DNA of 5,760 nt from contig DINW01000025.1 in the NCBI GenBank assembly GCA_002423705.1, positions 2,892-8,651 on the forward strand. Direction: 5' to 3'. The translations under genes and the position numbers were made by a program. The notes beneath the pieces are model-generated. The model had not been told where the DNA came from. It did no database searches and saw nothing but the letters and a program-made list of their open reading frames with translations. Positions 5,042 to 5,760 of the stretch are shown here, piece by piece. Origin of the DNA: Clostridium sp. UBA5530. GTDB taxonomy: Bacteria; Bacillota; Clostridia; Clostridiales; Clostridiaceae. The first letter of the stretch is position 1; every line of letters begins with the position of its first letter.

Positions 5042-5760
5042 TTATTTTTGGGTTAATTTTTTAGTAAGCTCATTTATAACGTTTTGCAAAGCTTCGTCAA
5101 CTTTTAGATTATCTGAAATTTTGTCATAGGCATGTATAACTGTAGTATGATCTCTACCTCCAAATTCCTCGCCTATTTTAGGAAGGGACATATCAGTTAA
5201 GGTTCTACATAAATACATGGCAATTTGCCTAGGATATGCAACATTTCTAGTTCTTCTTTGAGATTTCAGATCATCAACCTTTAAGCTATAATATGCAGCC
5301 ACTACATCCTGAATATTTTCTAAGTTTATTTGTTTAGTTTGTTTATTTGATATTATGTCTTTTAGGGCTTCAGAAGCCAACTCCACTGTAATTTCTTTAT
5401 TAGTTAAGGAGGAATAAGCAACAATTCTTATTAGAGCTCCTTCTAATTCTCGTATATTAGATTTAATTTTTGTTGCTATATAGGCCATGACTTCATTAGG
5501 TATATTTAAGTTTTCAACATCAGCCTTCTTTTTTAAGATAGCTATTCTTGTTTCAAAATCAGGGGGTTGTATATCGGCTATAAGTCCCCACTCAAATCTA
5601 GATCTAAGCCTATCTTCTAAAGTTGGAATTTCCTTTGGTGGTCTATCACTAGATAATATAATTTGCTTATCAGCTTCATGTAAAGCATTAAAAGTATGGA
5701 AGAATTCCTCTTGAGTTCGTTCTTTACCAGCTATAAATTGAATATCATCTATTAATAGAG
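5042..5760 (-). CDS. dnaA: Chromosomal replication initiator DnaA, C-terminal 238 codons (5' end outside window)
   Basis: The frame is open from the right window edge to the TAA at 5044-5042, giving the last 238 residues of a protein usually about 450 long. The oligomerisation domain I, linker II and Walker A lie outside the window. The visible part starts at the AAA+ Walker B, LLIDDIQF (fragment residues 1-8). It continues with sensor I in IILSSDRPP (33-41), the arginine-finger region LEDRLRSRFEWGL (47-59) and sensor II SNIRELEGALIRI (100-112). The DNA-binding domain IV follows, with PRQIAMYLCR (176-185), SLPKIGEEFGGRDHTTVIHA (191-210) and the final helix. GGRDHTTVIHA is the DnaA signature that recognises the 9-bp DnaA boxes, four of which lie just downstream. 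DnaA-ATP assembles at the origin and melts it. A Met at 5488 is internal and not a start. Confidence 0.98.
   Translation of the reverse strand, partial: LLIDDIQFIAGKERTQEEFFHTFNALHEADKQIILSSDRPPKEIPTLEDRLRSRFEWGLIADIQPPDFETRIAILKKKADVENLNIPNEVMAYIATKIKSNIRELEGALIRIVAYSSLTNKEITVELASEALKDIISNKQTKQINLENIQDVVAAYYSLKVDDLKSQRRTRNVAYPRQIAMYLCRTLTDMSLPKIGEEFGGRDHTTVIHAYDKISDNLKVDEALQNVINELTKKLTQK

Noticed and set aside
5042..5488. A 148-residue gene starting at the Met at 5488
   Set aside because: The frame stays open to the window edge and the upstream 90 residues encode DnaA Walker B, sensor I and the arginine-finger region, so this Met is internal to dnaA.
1..5760. CRISPR array, insertion sequence, prophage or defence island
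   Set aside because: No spaced direct repeats, transposase or terminal inverted repeats were seen; the whole window is accounted for by core replication genes and the origin.

Overview
The window is a replication-origin-proximal gene cluster from a low-GC Gram-positive bacterium, most likely a Clostridium or close relative. Three things support this: AT-rich codon use (ATA, TTA and AGA are common), strong AGGAGG-type ribosome binding sites, and the order dnaA - dnaN - S4-domain yaaA - recF - remB - gyrB - gyrA. GyrB is about 635 residues, without the long insertion seen in enterobacterial GyrB. Every gene lies on the minus strand, so the cluster reads from high to low coordinates.

Layout in the direction of transcription. 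The window opens inside dnaA (5760-5042), missing the first part of the gene. A 271-bp non-coding gap follows (5041-4771). It has the architecture of an origin-unwinding region: three perfect DnaA boxes (TTATCCACA), one TTTTCCACA box, a run of six DnaA-trio repeats, and then a stretch that is almost only A and T. After it come dnaN (4770-3670, sliding clamp), a small S4-domain gene of the yaaA type (3657-3451), recF (3408-2326), remB (2303-2043), gyrB (2018-111) and the first 28 codons of gyrA (85-1, cut by the window edge). Downstream of dnaN the genes are separated by only 12 to 42 bp, and no terminator is visible, so they probably form one operon or a few overlapping transcripts.

Together the products start replication (DnaA at the origin), tether the polymerase (DnaN), repair and restart gapped or stalled forks (RecF) and relieve the supercoiling produced by replication (GyrB with GyrA). 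The S4-domain protein and RemB are the conserved passengers of this cluster; their relatives act in RNA or ribosome binding and in regulation of matrix genes.

Start sites needed correction in two genes. dnaN starts at the ATG at 4770, not at an upstream in-frame GTG. remB starts at a TTG at 2303, not at an upstream ATG inside recF. gyrB uses GTG. No new genetic system was found. The most informative non-coding element is the oriC unwinding module between dnaA and dnaN.
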